A stretch of DNA of 64,000 nt from NCBI RefSeq assembly GCF_003111645.1, contig NZ_CP022187.1, forward strand, positions 1,550,001 to 1,614,000, given 5' to 3'. Position 1 is the first letter of the stretch. Each line of letters opens with the position of its first letter. Under the pieces are notes generated by a model, which saw only the letters and a list, made by a program, of their open reading frames with translations, was not told where the DNA came from and searched no databases. The position numbers and the translations under genes were made by a program. Origin of the DNA: Parazoarcus communis. GTDB taxonomy: Bacteria; Pseudomonadota; Gammaproteobacteria; Burkholderiales; Rhodocyclaceae. Below are positions 33,647 through 42,619 of this stretch, in pieces.

Positions 33647-34225
33647 TTATTCGATCAAAAGAGACTCGATCCAGCGCTCGCCCGGGGCAACATCATCGCG
33701 CGTGGCCGGGTCGTACGGCGCCACGTCGGCGGCATCAGGCGGCGCACTGATGTAGTTGAGGTCGATCGCTTGCGGGCTGCCCACCCACCCGCGCTCATCC
33801 GGTTCAAGTCTGAAGTACAGGCCGTTTCTCATGCTGGCACCGAACTCGCCCGGACGCTTGAAGAGAAACAGCAGATCGTGCTCGAGCCAGCTCATGTCCT
33901 TTGCGCTCACCGTGCGCGGGTTCGAGTAGGGATAGGGCACATGGCAGACGATCTCGACCTTGCCGTCGAGACACTTGAACTCCTTCATCGACAGAAAGTA
34001 GTCCGCGAAGCGCGCGTGATCCATGCTGATCTCAAACGAACTGACACCCCCACCCCGCGGCGAAAAACGAACCGTCCCAAGCGGGATGCGTTGCTTGTCG
34101 CGTGTGTTTGCAAAGATGGTCTTCGTCCCGTCCAGCTCTGCTGCGGATACAACGGCAGGCCAGCCTGCAAGGAAAGCGGCGAACAGACAGACCTGAAACC
34201 TCACCCGCAGACGTATTGGATTCAT
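33647..34225 (-). CDS. hypothetical exported protein
   Basis: This 192-aa precursor is not a family I recognise. It has a signal peptide (basic MNPIRLRVRFQ, then a hydrophobic core ending WPAVVSAAE, cleavage about residue 28). The mature protein is mainly beta-like with aromatic residues, two cysteines (FKCLDGKVEIVCHV) that could form a disulfide, and a SWLEHDLLFLFKRP segment. It is divergent from the Sel1-like gene across the repeat-bearing region, and both products are exported. Confidence 0.7.
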   Translation of the reverse strand: MNPIRLRVRFQVCLFAAFLAGWPAVVSAAELDGTKTIFANTRDKQRIPLGTVRFSPRGGGVSSFEISMDHARFADYFLSMKEFKCLDGKVEIVCHVPYPYSNPRTVSAKDMSWLEHDLLFLFKRPGEFGASMRNGLYFRLEPDERGWVGSPQAIDLNYISAPPDAADVAPYDPATRDDVAPGERWIESLLIE

Positions 34226-34390
34226 CAGGGCGCTCCCGTGAGTCTGGGCCCAGGAACATCGGGCCTCGACACCAGTCTGAACCCATTGATTTATCGACTC
34301 AAGCCTCGAGCATGCAGGCTACCGACCGGTCCGCAGCCAGCGTGCGATGCAGCACCGGCTGAGCGCTCCCGTGCTAGCGCCTGGTGCGGT

Positions 34391-34481
34391 CGCCCGGTGT
34401 TATCGCCCGGTGTTATCGCCCGGTGTTATCGCCCGGTGTTATCGCCCGGTGTTATCGCCCGGTGTTATCGCCCGGTGTTAT
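34391..34481. repeat. minisatellite: seven perfect 13-bp tandem repeats
   Basis: The unit CGCCCGGTGTTAT is repeated seven times without a mismatch (91 bp). A degenerate partial copy precedes it and CGTTCTTC follows. It ends 38 bp before the start codon of the Sel1-like gene. Thirteen bp is not a multiple of three, and identical tandem copies are prone to slipped-strand change of copy number, so it could vary promoter spacing between cells. Confidence 0.95.
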
Positions 34482-34519
34482 CGTTCTTCACCGTGTCACC
34501 CTACCTAAGGGCACTGACA

Positions 34520-35335
34520 ATGAAACGCACCTGGCTTCTGTTTTTCCCGCTCGTGTCCGCGTCATCCCTGCTGATTGCGCAGGACAGCAGCCGCAGCGAC
34601 TGGATCAGGAATCCGGCGATGGGCAACTACAAGGCCTACGCCGAGTTCAAGATGGCCAACTACGATGGTGCTCGCCATGTGTGGGAGGTGCTGGCGGGCG
34701 TTGGTAATACCGACGCCTTGTTCAACCTCGCTGTGCTGGCGGAAGACGGTCTCGGTGAGCCGCGAGACCTCGCCAAGGCCGAGGCGCTGTACATCGCGGC
34801 AGCAGACGCCGGCAACTTCAAGGCCCAGTATCGCCTGGGCATGCTCTACAGCAGCGGCGGAATACTTGGTAAGGACCTTGAGAAGGCACGCTACTACCTG
34901 AGCCGTGCGGCAGCGGCGGGAGATCGCGATGCCACCGCACGGCTGCAGTCGCTGTCCATGCCCGAACGCACACCCGGCGATTTCGAGCGGGCCGAAATCC
35001 TCTCGAGCAGCGGCAGACACGCCGAGGCCGCGAGCCTTTACCGGCAGCTCGCCACACAGGGCGACGCCAGATCGCAGACGCGTCTTGCGTGGATGTACGA
35101 GGCCGGGCTTGGCGTCGAACGCAGCCTGGACGAAGCCGCTCGACGTTTCGCCATCGCAGCCGAGGCGGGCGAAGCCGAGGCGCAGTACGCGCTGGCCGTC
35201 ATGTTCCGCACCGGCAAGGGGCAGCCCGTCGATATCGCGCGCAGCCGGCACTGGCTCGAACGCGCAGCGGACCAGCACTATCCGCCGGCGCTTGCGGCAC
35301 TCGCAGCCGCAAGCGAGGCGGAGGGCGGTGAGTAG
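34520..35335 (+). CDS. exported Sel1-like (TPR) repeat protein
   Basis: This 271-aa precursor has a signal peptide (MKRTWLLFFPLVSASSLLIAQ) and then Sel1-like repeats across the rest of the protein. Examples are ALFNLAVLAEDGLGEPRDLAKAEALYIAAADAGN, AQYRLGMLYSSGGILGKDLEKARYYLSRAAAAGD and AQYALAVMFRTGKGQPVDIARSRHWLERAADQ. Such solenoids mediate protein contacts in the periplasm. AAGGG precedes the ATG. Upstream reading continues open through the tandem repeat, but the signal peptide fixes this start. Expression may depend on repeat number. Confidence 0.85.
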   Translation: MKRTWLLFFPLVSASSLLIAQDSSRSDWIRNPAMGNYKAYAEFKMANYDGARHVWEVLAGVGNTDALFNLAVLAEDGLGEPRDLAKAEALYIAAADAGNFKAQYRLGMLYSSGGILGKDLEKARYYLSRAAAAGDRDATARLQSLSMPERTPGDFERAEILSSSGRHAEAASLYRQLATQGDARSQTRLAWMYEAGLGVERSLDEAARRFAIAAEAGEAEAQYALAVMFRTGKGQPVDIARSRHWLERAADQHYPPALAALAAASEAEGGE

Positions 35336-35443
35336 TCACCCGCCCCGTACCCCGCGCCCCGCGCCCGGCACAACGCATTCGGCATTTTTCTTTCGGGGCG
35401 CACTTGCTAGACTTTGGATTTTCGTTCTGCCACCGATCCCGCC

Positions 35444-35953
35444 ATGTCAGAAACCGCGCTGCAATCGCCCCAGACCACCTCTGCATCCCGCACCCGGGTT
35501 GAACGCGCCCTGCGCACGCTCGGCATGCCATCCGACATCGTCGAATTCACCATTCCGACACGTACCAGTGCAGAGGCCGCTGCAGCGATTGGGTGTGGTG
35601 TCGAACAGATCGCCAAGTCGATCGTCTTCACGACCAGGCAATCGGAACGCTGCGTGCTGGTCATCGCCAGCGGAGCCGACCGCATCGACGAGAAGAAACT
35701 GAAGGAAGTGCTCGGCGAAGGGGTCAAGCGCGCCGACGCCAATTTCGTGCGCGCTCAGACCGGGTTCGTCATTGGCGGCGTGGCGCCGGTTGGCCACACC
35801 GGCGAGGTGAGCGTACTGGTCGACGCCGCGCTATGGGCGCTCGACCCGATCTGGGCTGCAGCGGGCACACCGAACACGGTTTTCAGGCTCGCCGCAGACG
35901 ACCTGCACCGGATCCCCGGCATCCGCGTGGTCGACGTCCGGCAGGCGCCATGA
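35444..35953 (+). CDS. YbaK/EbsC-type aminoacyl-tRNA deacylase
   Basis: This 169-aa protein of the YbaK/ProXp family hydrolyses mischarged aminoacyl-tRNAs in trans. It shows EQIAKSIVF (K58 is the family's conserved lysine), LVIASGADRID and TGFVIGGVAPVGH, the conserved substrate-pocket segments. Which tRNA it edits (Cys-, Ala- or Ser-tRNA-Pro type) cannot be told by eye. The ATG at 35444 has no strong ribosome site. Confidence 0.87.
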   Translation: MSETALQSPQTTSASRTRVERALRTLGMPSDIVEFTIPTRTSAEAAAAIGCGVEQIAKSIVFTTRQSERCVLVIASGADRIDEKKLKEVLGEGVKRADANFVRAQTGFVIGGVAPVGHTGEVSVLVDAALWALDPIWAAAGTPNTVFRLAADDLHRIPGIRVVDVRQAP

Positions 35954-35980
35954 ACCGTCCAGGCTGAAGGCTCTGAGCGA

Positions 35981-37012
35981 TCAGGCCTCGGCCATGAGCG
36001 CGCGAATGTTTTCGAGCAAGGCATCGACACTTTCGACCTGCGTGTCCCAGCCACACATGAAGCGTGCCCCACCGGCCCCGATGAAGGTGTAGAAGCGCAG
36101 GCCCCGCGCGCGCAGACCATCGAGCACCCGCGCAGGCAAGTGGACGAATACGCCATTGGCCTCGACCGCAAACAGCAACCCGGCCCCCGGAATCGCCGCC
36201 AGCCCGGCCGCCAGTCGCTGTGCCATGGCGTTGGCGTGGCGTGCATGCTTCAGCCACACATCGTCTTCGAGAATGCCGAGCCAAGGCGCGGCAAGGAAAC
36301 GCATCTTCGACGCAAGCTGACCCGCCTGCTTGCATCGCCAGGCGAAGTCCTCGGACAGACGGCGGTCGAAGAAGACTACCGCCTCACCCATCGGCAAGCC
36401 CATCTTGGTACCGCCAAAACACAGCACATCGACGCCGGCACGCCAGGTCACATCGGCTGGCGACACCCCAAGCGACGCCACTGCGTTGGCAAAGCGGGCA
36501 CCGTCCATGTGCACGCGCAGATCGCTTGCATGCGCGAGGGCGGCGATGGCGGCAATCTCGTCGGGACGATAGACCGTGCCAACCTCGGTGGCCTGCGTCA
36601 GCGTCACCACGCGTGGCTTCGGGTAGTGGATATCGCTGCGCCGCGCAATCACCTCTCTCACCGCGTCCGGTGTCAGCTTGCCGCCTGCGCCCGGGGCAGT
36701 GAGCAGCTTGGACCCGTTGGAAAAGAACTCCGGACCGCCACATTCGTCGGTCGCGACGTGCGCCAGTTCGTGGCAGATCACGCTATGGTAGCTCTGGCAC
36801 AAGGCCGCCAGGGCCAGCGAATTTGCCGCGGTGCCGTTGAAGACGAAGTACACATCGCAGTCGGTTTCAAAAAGGTCTCGCAGGCGCTCGGACACCCGTC
36901 GCGTCCACTCATCGTCGCCATAGGCAGGCGCGTGCGCCGCGTTGGCCGACACGAACGCCTCCATCGCCTCCGGGCAGATACCGGCGTAGTTGTCGCTGGC
37001 GAAATGCTGCAT
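35981..37012 (-). CDS. low-specificity L-threonine aldolase
   Basis: This 343-aa PLP enzyme of the aspartate aminotransferase fold cleaves L-threonine and allo-threonine to glycine and acetaldehyde. It begins MQHFASDNYAGICPEAMEAF and carries YGDDEWT, FNGTAANSLAL, HMDGARFANA and the Schiff-base lysine K203 in VLCFGGTKMG. The ATG at 37012 is chosen because GGGAG precedes it and the product then starts as usual for the family. It is divergent from ppiC. Confidence 0.88.
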   Translation of the reverse strand: MQHFASDNYAGICPEAMEAFVSANAAHAPAYGDDEWTRRVSERLRDLFETDCDVYFVFNGTAANSLALAALCQSYHSVICHELAHVATDECGGPEFFSNGSKLLTAPGAGGKLTPDAVREVIARRSDIHYPKPRVVTLTQATEVGTVYRPDEIAAIAALAHASDLRVHMDGARFANAVASLGVSPADVTWRAGVDVLCFGGTKMGLPMGEAVVFFDRRLSEDFAWRCKQAGQLASKMRFLAAPWLGILEDDVWLKHARHANAMAQRLAAGLAAIPGAGLLFAVEANGVFVHLPARVLDGLRARGLRFYTFIGAGGARFMCGWDTQVESVDALLENIRALMAEA

Positions 37013-37131
37013 GCTGAACTCCCAAAAAATCCGAAAAGCACTGCTGTCCGTCATCGACGTTTTCCGCCGTGGCGTTTGACTCATGCCCAGATTACGGTAG
37101 GCTCTCCGCTTTCTCAAAAGGAGCAATCCAC

Positions 37132-37410
37132 ATGGCAAAAGCCACTGCACGTCACATCCTGGTCGCCAGCGAAGCCAAGTGCAACGAACTCAAAGCCGCC
37201 ATCGAAGCCGGCGCCGACTTCGCGCAAGTCGCGAAAGAGAACTCGACCTGCCCGTCAGGCCGTCAAGGCGGTGACCTCGGCTCCTTCGGCCCGGGTCAGA
37301 TGGTCAAGGAATTCGACACCGTCGTGTTCAGCGCACCGATCAATGTCGTGCAAGGCCCGGTGAAGACCCAGTTCGGCTACCACCTGCTCGAAGTCACCAG
37401 CCGCAGCTAA
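37132..37410 (+). CDS. ppiC: parvulin-type peptidyl-prolyl isomerase
   Basis: This 92-aa single-domain cytoplasmic PpiC starts MAKATARHILVASEAKC. The parvulin core follows: FAQVAKENSTCPSGRQGGDLGSFGPGQMVKEFDTVVFSAP...GPVKTQFGYHLLEV, including the conserved catalytic-pocket His, Cys and Phe. It accelerates cis-trans isomerisation at X-Pro bonds. AAAAGGAG stands upstream, and a strong terminator follows within 30 bp. Confidence 0.93.
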   Translation: MAKATARHILVASEAKCNELKAAIEAGADFAQVAKENSTCPSGRQGGDLGSFGPGQMVKEFDTVVFSAPINVVQGPVKTQFGYHLLEVTSRS

Positions 37411-37436
37411 GCACTGAGCTGTTTCAGCCGGTGCCG

Positions 37437-37468
37437 GTGTTGAAGGGGCTGAGCCCCTTCAACACTTT
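37437..37468. terminator. bidirectional terminator hairpin
   Basis: GTGTTGAAGGGG and CCCCTTCAACAC form a perfect 12-bp stem with a 5-nt loop, followed by TTTC on the plus strand. It lies between the convergent ppiC and acylphosphatase genes. Confidence 0.88.
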
Positions 37469-37494
37469 CATCCGCGCCATGTTCCGGCGCGCGT

Positions 37495-37773
37495 TCAGCC
37501 GGTCTGGCGCTGCTCGAAAATCTCGAAAAATCCTTCTCCCTCGCTGACCACCACCTCGCGTACCACCGCGTCTGCCGGGCCCACCTTTGCCCACTCGATC
37601 AGCGTCTGCAGCACAGCCTCTTCGCCGGCGATCATGGCCTGAACCGAGCCATCCGGCCGATTCCGCACCCAGCCCTTCACACCCAGCGCGGTCGCCTGTT
37701 CGACCATCGACGCGCGGTAGTAGACGCCCTGGACACGACCCCGAATTTCAAGATGCAGCACACGTTCAGACAT
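37495..37773 (-). CDS. acylphosphatase
   Basis: This 92-aa enzyme hydrolyses acyl phosphates. The catalytic arginine R20 lies in GRVQGVYYRA and the catalytic asparagine N38 in GWVRNRPDGSV. Its length is exactly that of the family. AAGGGG precedes the ATG at 37773; an in-frame start 13 codons upstream is unlikely. Confidence 0.93.
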   Translation of the reverse strand: MSERVLHLEIRGRVQGVYYRASMVEQATALGVKGWVRNRPDGSVQAMIAGEEAVLQTLIEWAKVGPADAVVREVVVSEGEGFFEIFEQRQTG

Positions 37774-37875
37774 CACCCCTTCCCCAGCTCCCACAGTTTC
37801 AATTGACTTCACCCCGTCCGCGCTTCATGCGTGGAAAGGTCCATTTGACGGCATGAATGCCACCGCCGTCCATCC

Positions 37876-40695
37876 TCAACGTTCGATGAGCGTCAGCCCC
37901 GCCGGCAGCGATTCGCCAAAGGCACGGCGGCGGTCCGCCTCGTCCAGCGCCACCAGCTCGCGTACCTGCTGGATCCAGCTCTCCGGCGCATTGATCTGCA
38001 CCAGACGACGCCCCACCTCCTCGCGCACCGTGAGCGACAGATCGCGCGCTCGATCACAGGTGAAGCGCGCCAGCTGCGCCGCAGCAAAGGCCGCGGGTTC
38101 AACCTTCTTCCAGTCCAGCGCAAGCACCGCACCCAGCCATTCGGCAGCGACCTCGGCCGGTACCGCCGTGTGCGGGCTGGCATAGAGCGGCGCGCGCGCG
38201 CCCACCCGACCGAGCGCCCACCATCCCTGTGCTTTCTCTGCCGGCTGCGCCAGACGTTCGAGCAGCCAGCGCCCCACCTCCACCTTGTGCTCGAGCGGTA
38301 CCCGCTCGAGCGACGCCGCCAGTCGCACCATGTCGTCGTAGGCGGCGAAGGCCGGGTTCTGATTCTGATTGCGCCTGGAGGCGGACACCAGCGCCTCGAG
38401 CTGGTTGGCCAGCACCTCAAGCAGGACGAGCTGGGCCGGCTCAGCGAGTCCGGCTGCGGCGCGCCGCCACAGCGTCCACCACTCCGACCAGTTCTGGCGC
38501 TCATTCACATACTGCAGGCCTTGTTCAAACAGCGGCCACAACTGCTCGATGCGCCAGTCGTCGAGCGGTGCGCCATACCCCGGACGCAGGCAGAATCCCG
38601 CCAGATTGAGCCACACCCGCTCATGCTGGGCGGAACGCCGGCGGCGCTTGGCACGTGCCCAGAGGGCATCGAACAGGGCGCGCGCAAGCGCCATGTCCCA
38701 GGTCTCGCGCTTGCCCAGCAGCATTTCGAGCTCGCCGCGCAACTGCCGCACCGGCGTGACCGCACCGGCACTCGAAGCCCCGCCCGAACCGCCACCTGAG
38801 GGTGCACTGCCAAACACCCGGTCGATGCACGCCACCGCCTCGGCAAAACGCGGCGGCAACCCGGCCTGCGGATCCGCAGCCGTGTCAGCCTCGGTATCGG
38901 CGCCACGCAGCTGGAATTCGAGCAGCCAGCGCCGATCAGGCTCGTCCGTGCTGACACAGTGCATCTGCAGGGAGCCGACCTCCGTAATCGTACTGATGAG
39001 TTCGACCGTCACGTCTCCGCGCCCGCTGCCCTCGCCCGACTTGCCCACGACGGTTGCGATCGGCGGCAGACGGACGAAATCCTCGCCCGAGAGCGACACC
39101 ACGTCGCCCGGCTGATGCGCCAGACCGGCACTGGAAGCAACCAGATGGAAGCGCACCGGCTGCCCGAGGCGCAACGCAAAACGGTGTTCGCTGAGGTGAA
39201 TCTCCCGATCTTCCTCCGTGCCGCGCGGCAGGACGCAAATGCCGCGCGCGCCACCCGCGTCCGCGCCCTGCCTGTCGTCCAGCACCAGAAAGTAGCTTCG
39301 CGCCGAGCCGCCGCCAATCGCCGGCGCCAGACCGTCGCGTACCAGCGAATAGGCCACCGCTCCGCGTGCCACGGCCACCTCGGCATCGTTGGCCAGCACC
39401 TGTGGCGATGTCCCGCGCCACTGCGCGAGCATCTCCACAATCCGCGACGCAAGCCTTGGCGAGCGGAACACGCCGCCGTTGAGCAATACCGTATCCGGTA
39501 CCGGCAGTGCCTCTGCGGCCGGCGCGGACTCGCCGAGTGCGGCGCGTGAAGCGCTGGCGTGACGACCGAGGAATGCCGCAAGGTGGCGCGTGATCGCTGC
39601 ATCAGCTGGATAGGGCAAGCCGAACTCGACGATGCCGGCGCGGCGACGGCGGGGTTGCTCGTCTGCGCCCACCAAGGGGAAGAAACCGTCGGCAACGAGA
39701 CGCTCGACCTCGTCGCGGGTGAGTTCGGCAGAGCGCGCGCCACCGATCAGCCTGGCGCCGGCGCCCAGCAGGGTCACCGTCACCTGCGCCGGCGCACCGT
39801 CGGCGAGCAGCTGTTCCTTGGCGTTGCGGCATTGCTGCACGAGCTGTGAAAAGCGTGCTGCCGTCAGCCTTTGTCCTGCTGCGCTCAGCCACGGCTCGAG
39901 CAGATGCGCCAGGGCCAGATCCATGTTGTCGCCACCCAGCATCAGGTGATCGCCGACCCCGATACGGGTGAGCTGCGGCATGTCTGCGCCCGACTCAACC
40001 TGAATCAGGGTGAGGTCGGTCGTGCCACCGCCAACATCGCACACCAGCAGCAGCCGGGTGTGCTGCAACTCGGCGGCAAGGCTGGCGCGCTTGCGAAACA
40101 GCCAGTCGTAACATGCGGCCTGCGGCTCTTCGAGCAGGCGCAGCGTGTGCAACCCTGCCAGCCGCGCGGCCTCGACGGTCAGCGCACGCGCACCCTCGTC
40201 GAAGGATGCCGGCACCGTGAGCACGATCTCCTGTGCTTCGAGCGGAGCCTGCGGGAAATGCTGCAGCCACGCCGCACGCACATGCGCAAGATAGCTCGCA
40301 CTCGCCGCCAGCGGCGACACCTTGGCTACATCATCGCCCGCGCCCCACGGCAGGATGGGCGCGAGCCGATCGACTGCGCCATGCGACAGCCAGCTCTTGG
40401 CGCTGGACACCACTCGCCCCGGCACCTGCGCCCCGAGATCGCGCGCGAGGGCGCCGACCACCGCCTGCTCGACACCGGCGAGATCGGGCGCTGCCCATGG
40501 CAAGGCAGTGTCTCCCGCCGCCAGCCCCCCCTTTGCGGGGTGATAGCGCAAGGAGGGCAACATCGGCCGCCCGGCCACCGCGCCCGGCGCGACGAGCTGG
40601 GTGATGGACAGCAGCTGAATCTCGTCACTGCCCGGCGCCGCGTAGGCGACGACCGTATTGCTGGTGCCGAGGTCGATACCGACGCGGTAACGCAT
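37876..40695 (-). CDS. large Hsp70-like protein with unusual C-terminal domain
   Basis: The 939-aa product begins with an Hsp70 ATPase domain: phosphate-1 GIDLGTSNTVVAYA, phosphate-2 LLVCDVGGGTTDLTL, adenosine-loop-like VLLNGGVFRSPRL, and a connect region LLEEPQAACYDWL. The canonical substrate-binding domain and C-terminal tail of DnaK are not seen. Instead there is a beta-rich middle and a helical C-terminal region (about 690-935), rich in Trp and Arg. Part of this may be the DUF3731-type domain; that name is from memory. The ATG at 40695 directly precedes the ATPase domain. A GTG at 40734, just after the upstream stop, is an alternative. It is third in the DUF2760 operon. Confidence 0.82.
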   Translation of the reverse strand: MRYRVGIDLGTSNTVVAYAAPGSDEIQLLSITQLVAPGAVAGRPMLPSLRYHPAKGGLAAGDTALPWAAPDLAGVEQAVVGALARDLGAQVPGRVVSSAKSWLSHGAVDRLAPILPWGAGDDVAKVSPLAASASYLAHVRAAWLQHFPQAPLEAQEIVLTVPASFDEGARALTVEAARLAGLHTLRLLEEPQAACYDWLFRKRASLAAELQHTRLLLVCDVGGGTTDLTLIQVESGADMPQLTRIGVGDHLMLGGDNMDLALAHLLEPWLSAAGQRLTAARFSQLVQQCRNAKEQLLADGAPAQVTVTLLGAGARLIGGARSAELTRDEVERLVADGFFPLVGADEQPRRRRAGIVEFGLPYPADAAITRHLAAFLGRHASASRAALGESAPAAEALPVPDTVLLNGGVFRSPRLASRIVEMLAQWRGTSPQVLANDAEVAVARGAVAYSLVRDGLAPAIGGGSARSYFLVLDDRQGADAGGARGICVLPRGTEEDREIHLSEHRFALRLGQPVRFHLVASSAGLAHQPGDVVSLSGEDFVRLPPIATVVGKSGEGSGRGDVTVELISTITEVGSLQMHCVSTDEPDRRWLLEFQLRGADTEADTAADPQAGLPPRFAEAVACIDRVFGSAPSGGGSGGASSAGAVTPVRQLRGELEMLLGKRETWDMALARALFDALWARAKRRRRSAQHERVWLNLAGFCLRPGYGAPLDDWRIEQLWPLFEQGLQYVNERQNWSEWWTLWRRAAAGLAEPAQLVLLEVLANQLEALVSASRRNQNQNPAFAAYDDMVRLAASLERVPLEHKVEVGRWLLERLAQPAEKAQGWWALGRVGARAPLYASPHTAVPAEVAAEWLGAVLALDWKKVEPAAFAAAQLARFTCDRARDLSLTVREEVGRRLVQINAPESWIQQVRELVALDEADRRRAFGESLPAGLTLIER

Positions 40696-40735
40696 CGACC
40701 GCCCGGCACCGACATCGCTGGAACGCTTGCTCACT

Positions 40736-42619
40736 TCAGGCGGACGCCTCCGCACGCACCTCGAACTCGACCTTCCAGCGCTGATCGCCATCGACCGGCA
40801 CGGCCTCCAGCTCCAGCGTACCGGCCTCGGTGACCCGTGCATGCAGCCTCACCCGCACGATTTCGCCTGCAGCACGACCTTCGGCAGGCAGGGTGGCCTC
40901 GATCTCGTCGAGCTCCTGCAATTCATCGACCGACCACATGTCGAGCAGCGTGCCAACCTGATCCGTGCGTCTCACCGACGAACCGAAGAAACGGAACCGC
41001 ACCGGTTCGCCCACCACCAGGCCGAATTCCTGCGCCGGCAGCGCAGCCTCGGTGCCCTCCTCCATGCCGAATGGCGCCAGGCACAGGGCTTCGATCGGCG
41101 GCTCCATGCCGGGTACGGCAGGCATGCTCGACTCGACCGCCACGTAGTAGGCCCGTGCCGTACCGCCGCGAATCCGCACACCGCTGCCACGGCGCACGTA
41201 TCCGTAGTAGGCCGCACCGCGCGCCACCGCGAGATCGAGATCGGCGCCGCCGAGCAGCCGTGCCGGCGGCGCACCTTCGGCCGTCAGCCAGGATTCGAGC
41301 GTGGCCAGCAGACGGTCGGCAAGCAGGCCGGACTTCAGCACACCGCCGTTGAACAGCACCGCGGTGGGATGCAGAAAGCTCGCGTCATGTGGCTGCGCCC
41401 TGTCGAAGCCCTCGAGCGCGGCCGTGGCCTCACGCTGACGGGTCAGGAAAGCGGCCAGATGACGGGTGATGGCGGCATCCTGCGCATAGGGCAGGCCCAG
41501 TTGCGTGAGCGCTGCACGCGCACGGACCTGAGGATGCTCGGACACTGACACCTGGGGGAAGAAGCCATTGAGCAGCACGGCATCGAGTTCGCTGCGGGTC
41601 AGCTCGGTGCGGACCGAACCGCCAATCAGCTTGGCGCCGCGGCTGGGCACCACAAGCGCAACCGCGTCAACATCGGGTTCGGCCAGCAGCTTTTCCTTGG
41701 CCCCGCGGCAGGCGTGCGCGAGCGCCCGGGTCTGCCATGCGTCGAGCCGCGTTCCCTGCTCGGCCAGCTTGCGCACCACGCCATAGGCGAGGGCCAGATC
41801 CATGTTGTCGCCGCCCAGCAGGATATGGTCGCCCACTGCCACCCGGTGCGGCTCCAGGTTACCGTCACGCTCGACCACTGCGATCAGCGACAGGTCAGTC
41901 GTGCCCCCGCCGATATCGACCACAAGGATGATGTCACCCAGCTTCACATCCTTGCGCCAGCCGCCCCCGCTGTTCTGAATCCAGCTGTAAAGCGCCGCCT
42001 GCGGCTCTTCGAGCAGGGTCAGACGGGTGTAGCCGGCAGCGGCAGCGGCCTCGGCAGTCAGCTCGCGCGCCACCGGATCGAAGGATGCCGGAATGGTGAC
42101 GGTGACGTCCTGCTCGGCAAACGGCGCCTCGGGGTGCGCCGCATTCCAGGCCTCGCGCAGGTGCTCCAGGTAGCGTACCGACGCATCGAAGGGCGAAATG
42201 CGCGCAACCTCTTCGGGCGCATCGGCGGGCAGAATGGGCCCGCGCCGGTCCACGCCGGGATGGCACAGCCAGCTCTTCGCGCTCGCCACCATGCGGATCG
42301 GCGTACCCGCGCCACGCGCACGCGCAAAGGCGCCCACGGCGAAATCCTGATCCGCGGTCCATGGCAGGGCAAGATCGCCCGGCGCGAGTTCGCTGGCATG
42401 CGGCAGATAGACGAAGGACGGCAACAGCGGCATGGCCTCGACTGCGCCCGGCCCCGTCAGCTGCGGAACGGAGAAAACCTCCAGCGCGGCCGCCTCGCCG
42501 TCACTGATCGCGGTGTCGACGTAAGACAGCGCGCAGTGAGTGGTGCCAAGGTCGATGCCGATCGTATAGCGTGGCGCGGTTTCCCCGGCGCCACTCACCA
42601 CTTCAGTGTTGTCGCTCAT
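40736..42619 (-). CDS. Hsp70-like protein (DUF2760-associated)
   Basis: This 627-aa protein of the Hsp70 superfamily has the ATPase motifs GIDLGTTHCALSYVD, VVDIGGGTTDLSLI, VLFNGGVLKSGLLADRLL and LLEEPQAALYSWI. A beta-type C-terminal region follows (EFGLVVGEPVRFRFFGSS...VRLHARVTEAGTLELEAVPVDG). It lacks the DnaK C-terminal lid and EEVD-like tail. It is clearly related to its neighbour at 37876, which suggests a gene duplication with added C-terminal sequence. Its start overlaps the DUF2760 gene by 4 bp. Client and partner proteins are unknown. Confidence 0.87.
   Translation of the reverse strand: MSDNTEVVSGAGETAPRYTIGIDLGTTHCALSYVDTAISDGEAAALEVFSVPQLTGPGAVEAMPLLPSFVYLPHASELAPGDLALPWTADQDFAVGAFARARGAGTPIRMVASAKSWLCHPGVDRRGPILPADAPEEVARISPFDASVRYLEHLREAWNAAHPEAPFAEQDVTVTIPASFDPVARELTAEAAAAAGYTRLTLLEEPQAALYSWIQNSGGGWRKDVKLGDIILVVDIGGGTTDLSLIAVVERDGNLEPHRVAVGDHILLGGDNMDLALAYGVVRKLAEQGTRLDAWQTRALAHACRGAKEKLLAEPDVDAVALVVPSRGAKLIGGSVRTELTRSELDAVLLNGFFPQVSVSEHPQVRARAALTQLGLPYAQDAAITRHLAAFLTRQREATAALEGFDRAQPHDASFLHPTAVLFNGGVLKSGLLADRLLATLESWLTAEGAPPARLLGGADLDLAVARGAAYYGYVRRGSGVRIRGGTARAYYVAVESSMPAVPGMEPPIEALCLAPFGMEEGTEAALPAQEFGLVVGEPVRFRFFGSSVRRTDQVGTLLDMWSVDELQELDEIEATLPAEGRAAGEIVRVRLHARVTEAGTLELEAVPVDGDQRWKVEFEVRAEASA

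Noticed and set aside
34391-34481. CRISPR array
   Set aside because: Repeats are only 13 bp, directly adjacent with no spacers, and no cas genes are present.
33593-34519. Open reading through the 13-bp repeats in frame with the Sel1-like protein
   Set aside because: The repeat-encoded peptide has no family features, and a signal peptide begins at 34520 after a ribosome site. The upstream openness is incidental.
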